NCBI GenBank assembly: GCA_002482815.1
Contig: DLGS01000149.1
Coordinates: 1 to 25,967 of the forward strand
Length of the DNA stretch: 25,967 nucleotides
Direction of reading: 5' to 3'
DNA from: Bacteroidetes bacterium UBA7688
Lineage (GTDB): Bacteria; Bacteroidota; Bacteroidia; Chitinophagales; Chitinophagaceae
A program made the translations under genes and the position numbers. Of the stretch, positions 22,913 through 25,967 are shown piece after piece; the first letter of the stretch is position 1; every line of letters starts with the position of its first letter. Under the pieces are notes generated by a model. It was not told the origin of the DNA. It was given only the letters and a program-made list of their open reading frames with translations, and ran no database searches.

Positions 22913-23902
22913 CTATGCCATAGTCATCTTAAATTCTTTAAGACTGATCATTCGCTGAACTTCAGGATCCCATATTTTCAATTTGAAGCATTGAACCATA
23001 TCTGAAATTTTCAGGGAAGTTTGTTTTGCAGTCCTTAATTCCGGGATAGCATTGTAGGCCTCCGGTAAACGATAAAAAGGAATACGCGCATTTAAATGAT
23101 GAATATGGTGATATCCAATGTTGCCTGAAAACCAAGCCATCACCTTGTTGGTACGCATATAACTGCTGGAGTCAAGTGCCGCTTTTTCGTAGGTCCAGTC
23201 CTCGTTACTGTTAAAAACTACGCCAGGGAAATTGTGTTGGGCATAAAACAGATAGGAGCCAATAGCACAGGTAATCGTGAAAGGAAGCACAATTGTAAAT
23301 AACCAGGTTTGTGCGTCAAAAAAGAAAAAGATAAATACGGAAAGTGCCACATGCAGAATCAGAGCGATTAAAGAATCCCAATGTTTTTTTGGCGTACTGG
23401 CAAAAGAAGCAATACACATTCCAAAAATGAAAATGGTAAAATACCCAAACAAAATAACTAATGGGTGGCGTATAGCAAGATAAGATGCTCTTTCTCCCTT
23501 ACTCATTGCTGCAAATTTCTTTTTTGTAGCAATTGGGTAAGAACCAATACTGGCGCTGAATAATTTTGAATTGTTTTTATGATGGTAGTCATGAGAACGC
23601 TTCCAGATACTTGCAGGAGTAAGCATGTAAAGGCCGTAAGCAGACATGATGAATTTGGCGATGCGTGATTTTTGTAAAATAGCATGATGCTCAAAATCGT
23701 GATAGATAATGAACATGCGCATCATTAATAATGCCATTAACACACTGCACGTTAATCTGATTGCTACATACTGGCCATAAATAGTGCCGGCCGCGGCTGC
23801 CAGAAATAATGTAAGTGTACTTAATAATACATACCAGCTTCTGCCGCGTTGTTCTTGTGCGAATGGTTTTGTGGCAAGAATAAGTTGTTTACCTGTGAGC
23901 AT
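22913..23902 (-). CDS. Membrane fatty-acid desaturase
   Basis: This is an integral-membrane di-iron enzyme that inserts a double bond (or hydroxyl) into acyl chains. The three histidine boxes are present: YHDFEHH (His68-His73), SHDYHH (His104-His108) and GYHHIHHLN in the C-terminal part, followed by ARIPFYRLPEA, typical of the acyl-lipid desaturase class. Four or more hydrophobic helices are visible (about 25-45, 48-66, 150-175, 180-215). At 329 aa it is the usual bacterial length. The gene starts 34 bases after the stop of the LpxL-like acyltransferase and is probably expressed with it, suggesting that the desaturated chain goes into an envelope lipid. Regiospecificity cannot be read from sequence. 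Confidence 0.93.
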   Translation of the reverse strand: MLTGKQLILATKPFAQEQRGRSWYVLLSTLTLFLAAAAGTIYGQYVAIRLTCSVLMALLMMRMFIIYHDFEHHAILQKSRIAKFIMSAYGLYMLTPASIWKRSHDYHHKNNSKLFSASIGSYPIATKKKFAAMSKGERASYLAIRHPLVILFGYFTIFIFGMCIASFASTPKKHWDSLIALILHVALSVFIFFFFDAQTWLFTIVLPFTITCAIGSYLFYAQHNFPGVVFNSNEDWTYEKAALDSSSYMRTNKVMAWFSGNIGYHHIHHLNARIPFYRLPEAYNAIPELRTAKQTSLKISDMVQCFKLKIWDPEVQRMISLKEFKMTMA

Positions 23903-23936
23903 TTTTGTCTTCTAAAAAATGAATTTATTAATAAAA

Positions 23937-24836
23937 TTAATTTCGTTTGTGTTTCCAGCGGCGATGTGTCCAAAGCCAGGTTTCGGGTTGCTGTTCAATA
24001 TCTTCCTCTAGTCGTTTCGTGTGTGCTTCCGTCAATCCACCTGCATCAAAATCAGCAGGATTCATTATATTATTTTCATCCAATTTAATAACGTAATATC
24101 CTCTTTTTATTCTTTCAACTGATACAAACAGCACAAGTCTGTTCATTTTTGTTGCAATTTTTTCTGCACCCAGATAAACCGGCGTTTCCTGATTCAGGAA
24201 ACGCATCCAGTGTGCAGTATCCGGTTGCGGTGTCTGGTCTGCAATAAATGCTGTAGCAGTCAGTTCGTTCCGGTGTTTTACCATTTCTTTGAAAGTATCT
24301 TTCATAGGAATAAGCCGGGTCCCGAATCTTGTCCGCATCTTATACATCAGGCTGTCAAAATATTCATTTCCCAAAGGATGGTAAATCACATAAAGCTGGT
24401 GTAAACCCAGCAGGCTGAAGGTGTTGCCTGCCCATTCCCAATTTCCTTTGTGCCCCAATACCAGTAATATACTCTGATTTTGCTCAGCCAGTTTTTTAAA
24501 AAGAACTAATGATTTATCATCGATGCTGCAATGCTGCAACATTGACTTTTTATCTATTGTCAGTGTTTTAAATGATTCGAAAATCAGGTCGCAAAAATAA
24601 TGGTAAAATTCCTTAGCAATTTGTTTTATTTCCGCCTCATTTTTTTGAGGAAACGAATTGCTCAGATTCTCAAAAACCACCTTTTTCCTGTATCCAAAAA
24701 CATAATAAAGAACTAAATAAAACAAATAAGACATTCCGTACAATAACGGAAAAGGGAGAACCGACAATAAATAAATGAACGGTAATGTTATATAGTATAA
24801 TAGGGCTCCTATTGTCTTTTGCTTTTTTCTGGTCAA
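23937..24836 (-). CDS. LpxL/HtrB-like lysophospholipid acyltransferase
   Basis: The protein belongs to the late lipid A acyltransferase family, which adds a secondary acyl chain to an outer-membrane lipid. An N-terminal membrane helix (about 12-45) precedes the catalytic HxxxxE motif in LVLGHKGNWEWAG (His129, Glu134). The later family motifs FIADQTPQPD, GAEKIATKMNRLVLFVSVERI and the terminal EQQPETWLWTHRRWKHK are also present. At 299 aa it is the usual length. The first ATG is at residue 35, inside the membrane helix, so the TTG at 24836 is the likely start. In Bacteroidota such enzymes may also acylate aminolipids, so lipid A is not the only possible substrate. Confidence 0.9.
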   Translation of the reverse strand: MTRKKQKTIGALLYYITLPFIYLLSVLPFPLLYGMSYLFYLVLYYVFGYRKKVVFENLSNSFPQKNEAEIKQIAKEFYHYFCDLIFESFKTLTIDKKSMLQHCSIDDKSLVLFKKLAEQNQSILLVLGHKGNWEWAGNTFSLLGLHQLYVIYHPLGNEYFDSLMYKMRTRFGTRLIPMKDTFKEMVKHRNELTATAFIADQTPQPDTAHWMRFLNQETPVYLGAEKIATKMNRLVLFVSVERIKRGYYVIKLDENNIMNPADFDAGGLTEAHTKRLEEDIEQQPETWLWTHRRWKHKRN

Positions 24837-25061
24837 AATCGAAGAAATGCAATAATTACTTTAAAAACAATTGAAAAATAATTTTTGTATTCCAGCCCGA
24901 CAAAAGTAATTATTATTTCACAAGAAACAGGGCTTAATCTGTAATACCCATATAAGTCTTTGTTATAAAATTGATTTTGTGCTCAGTAAAGATTAGAAGT
25001 ATGATAAAGATCAGGAAATGACTGACAATTAAGCACTTTTGATAATCAATTGGCAGAAACC
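24837..25061. other. Divergent intergenic region between acyltransferase and secDF
   Basis: This AT-rich stretch is part of the 303-base gap between starts at 24836 and 25140. It should hold the promoter of the minus-strand acyltransferase cluster, although no perfect -7 box is visible. A 12-base inverted repeat (24851-24862 and 24903-24914) lies near that start. I see no RNA gene or further ORF. Confidence 0.5.
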
Positions 25062-25090
25062 TTGTTTTTAAAGTTAAAATGCTATATTTG
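25062..25090 (+). promoter_or_regulatory. Promoter of secDF (TTG-N18-TATATTTG)
   Basis: A TTG at 25062-25064 and a perfect TATATTTG at 25083-25090 are separated by 18 bases, the classical Bacteroidota -33/-7 arrangement. Transcription should start near 25097, leaving a leader of about 43 bases. Confidence 0.75.
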
Positions 25091-25139
25091 CCCGCTTTTA
25101 TTTTTAACAAAATACAATTGGTTTAACCCCTCAAGCCCT

Positions 25140-25967
25140 ATGCAATTAAAAGGTTTGGTAAAATTTTTTACCGTCGCGCTTATTCTCATTTCGCTTTATC
25201 AGCTTTCATTCACATTCATTGTGAAGAATGTAGAGACAAAAGCCCAGGCTGCTGCCCGCAATTATGTGATGTCAAGACAACCCGAACTTTCCGGAAATCC
25301 TGACGAACAAAAGAAAGCTATTGATGCCCGTTTCGATCAGATTACCGATAGCTTACAGGGCGAAACTGTTTTTAACGCTTTGATTAAAAAGTACACCTAC
25401 CAGGAAGCAAAAGATCAGGAAATCAATCTTGGCCTTGACCTTCAGGGCGGTATGAACGTTACCCTGGAAGTTGGTTTGGATGGTTTGGTTCGCTCTATGA
25501 GCAATAATCCGAAAGATCCTGCGCTTAATAAAGCCATTGCAGATGCAAACGCATTGAAAGCTAACAGCGATGCTGATTTTATCAAATTGTTCGGAGAGGC
25601 GTATCAGAAAAATAGCGGTGCAAACCTTGCCACCTTATTTACAAAACCTTCTGAGAAAGATATCACTTTGAGCTCTACAAACGCTCAGGTGTTATCAAAA
25701 ATCCGTACAGAAGCTGATGCCGCAATTGATCGTACTTATAACGTAATTCAAACGCGTATTGACAAGTTTGGTGTTGCAAATCCAAACGTTAATCTCGATA
25801 AGAATAAAGGTATCATTTCTGTTGAATTGGCTGGTGTGCGCAACCCTGAGCGTGTGCGTACTTTCCTGCAGTCTACTGCCCGCCTTCAGTTCTGGTCAGT
25901 TGCTCTTCCTGATAAAGCTTTCAGTGATGGTTTGTTGAAAGCTGATGAAGCTTTGGCTGCTTACCTG
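25140..25967 (+). CDS. secDF: Protein translocase SecD/SecDF, N-terminal part (cut by window end)
   Basis: SecD(F) uses the proton gradient to pull exported proteins through SecYEG on the periplasmic side. The visible 276 residues contain the first membrane helix (about 6-28), the LGLDLQGG motif (97-104) followed by the start of the P1 periplasmic domain, and the conserved VIQTRIDKFGVANPNV and VELAGVRNPERVRTFLQSTARLQFW segments. The long insert between the LGLDLQGG part and the RIDKFG part (about 115-195) is typical of Bacteroidota, where SecD and SecF are fused. The fusion itself is beyond the window, so calling it secDF rather than secD is inference. The ATG is 43 bases after the predicted transcription start. 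Confidence 0.93.
   Translation, partial: MQLKGLVKFFTVALILISLYQLSFTFIVKNVETKAQAAARNYVMSRQPELSGNPDEQKKAIDARFDQITDSLQGETVFNALIKKYTYQEAKDQEINLGLDLQGGMNVTLEVGLDGLVRSMSNNPKDPALNKAIADANALKANSDADFIKLFGEAYQKNSGANLATLFTKPSEKDITLSSTNAQVLSKIRTEADAAIDRTYNVIQTRIDKFGVANPNVNLDKNKGIISVELAGVRNPERVRTFLQSTARLQFWSVALPDKAFSDGLLKADEALAAYL

Noticed and set aside
1..25967. CRISPR arrays, insertion sequences, tRNA or rRNA genes
   Set aside because: No regularly spaced direct repeats, no transposase-like ORFs and no cloverleaf-forming sequences were seen in any intergenic region.

Overview
The window looks like a stretch of core chromosome from a member of the Bacteroidota, probably a Chitinophagales/Chitinophagaceae-like organism. 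I infer this from four things: repeated TAnnTTTG/TAnnTTCG -7 promoter boxes instead of sigma70 boxes, a general lack of Shine-Dalgarno sequences, a T9SS-type gliding-motility C-terminal (CHU_C) domain, and a single-chain SecDF start. Assignment below phylum is a guess. I found no transposase, integrase, CRISPR array, tRNA or rRNA.

Layout. Positions 1-2214 hold the end of an accessory plus-strand operon: the C-terminal part of a helical, TPR-like protein, then a 462-aa protein that joins an N-terminal TIR/deoxyribosyltransferase-like Rossmann domain to an ASK1-type TRAFs-binding TPR region. This is the best candidate for an unusual biological (conflict/signalling) system, but the window cuts it on the left. 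Next come lepA (minus), an RND/MMPL exporter (plus), a queuosine-precursor transporter (minus), a 25-codon putative leader ORF followed by hppD (4-hydroxyphenylpyruvate dioxygenase), a DnaQ-like exonuclease with an ExoX-type tail, and a polyprenol-phosphate mannosyltransferase-like GT2.

Positions 10.7-14.4 kb hold a small unknown protein, divergent from a pair of exported proteins: a 135-aa one-domain protein and a 930-aa Ig/PKD/CHU_C surface protein. On the minus strand from 17.6 to 14.5 kb lies a probable purA - Lys/Asp-rich protein - pabB operon. The plus strand then carries an exported DUF1579 protein with an M20 dipeptidase, followed by recX and apaG. The minus strand returns with a cysteine desulfurase, an M48 metalloprotease lipoprotein, a membrane fatty-acid desaturase and an LpxL-like acyltransferase; the last three look like an envelope-lipid/quality-control cluster. 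The right edge contains the first 276 codons of secDF behind a textbook Bacteroidota promoter.

Most convergent gene pairs are separated by strong perfect hairpins, several of them able to work in both directions. At least three genes (the GT2, pabB, and the LpxL-like gene) appear to use TTG starts because no usable ATG exists. Apart from the left-edge system, the hppD leader ORF and the acidic protein in the purA-pabB operon, the content is ordinary housekeeping.
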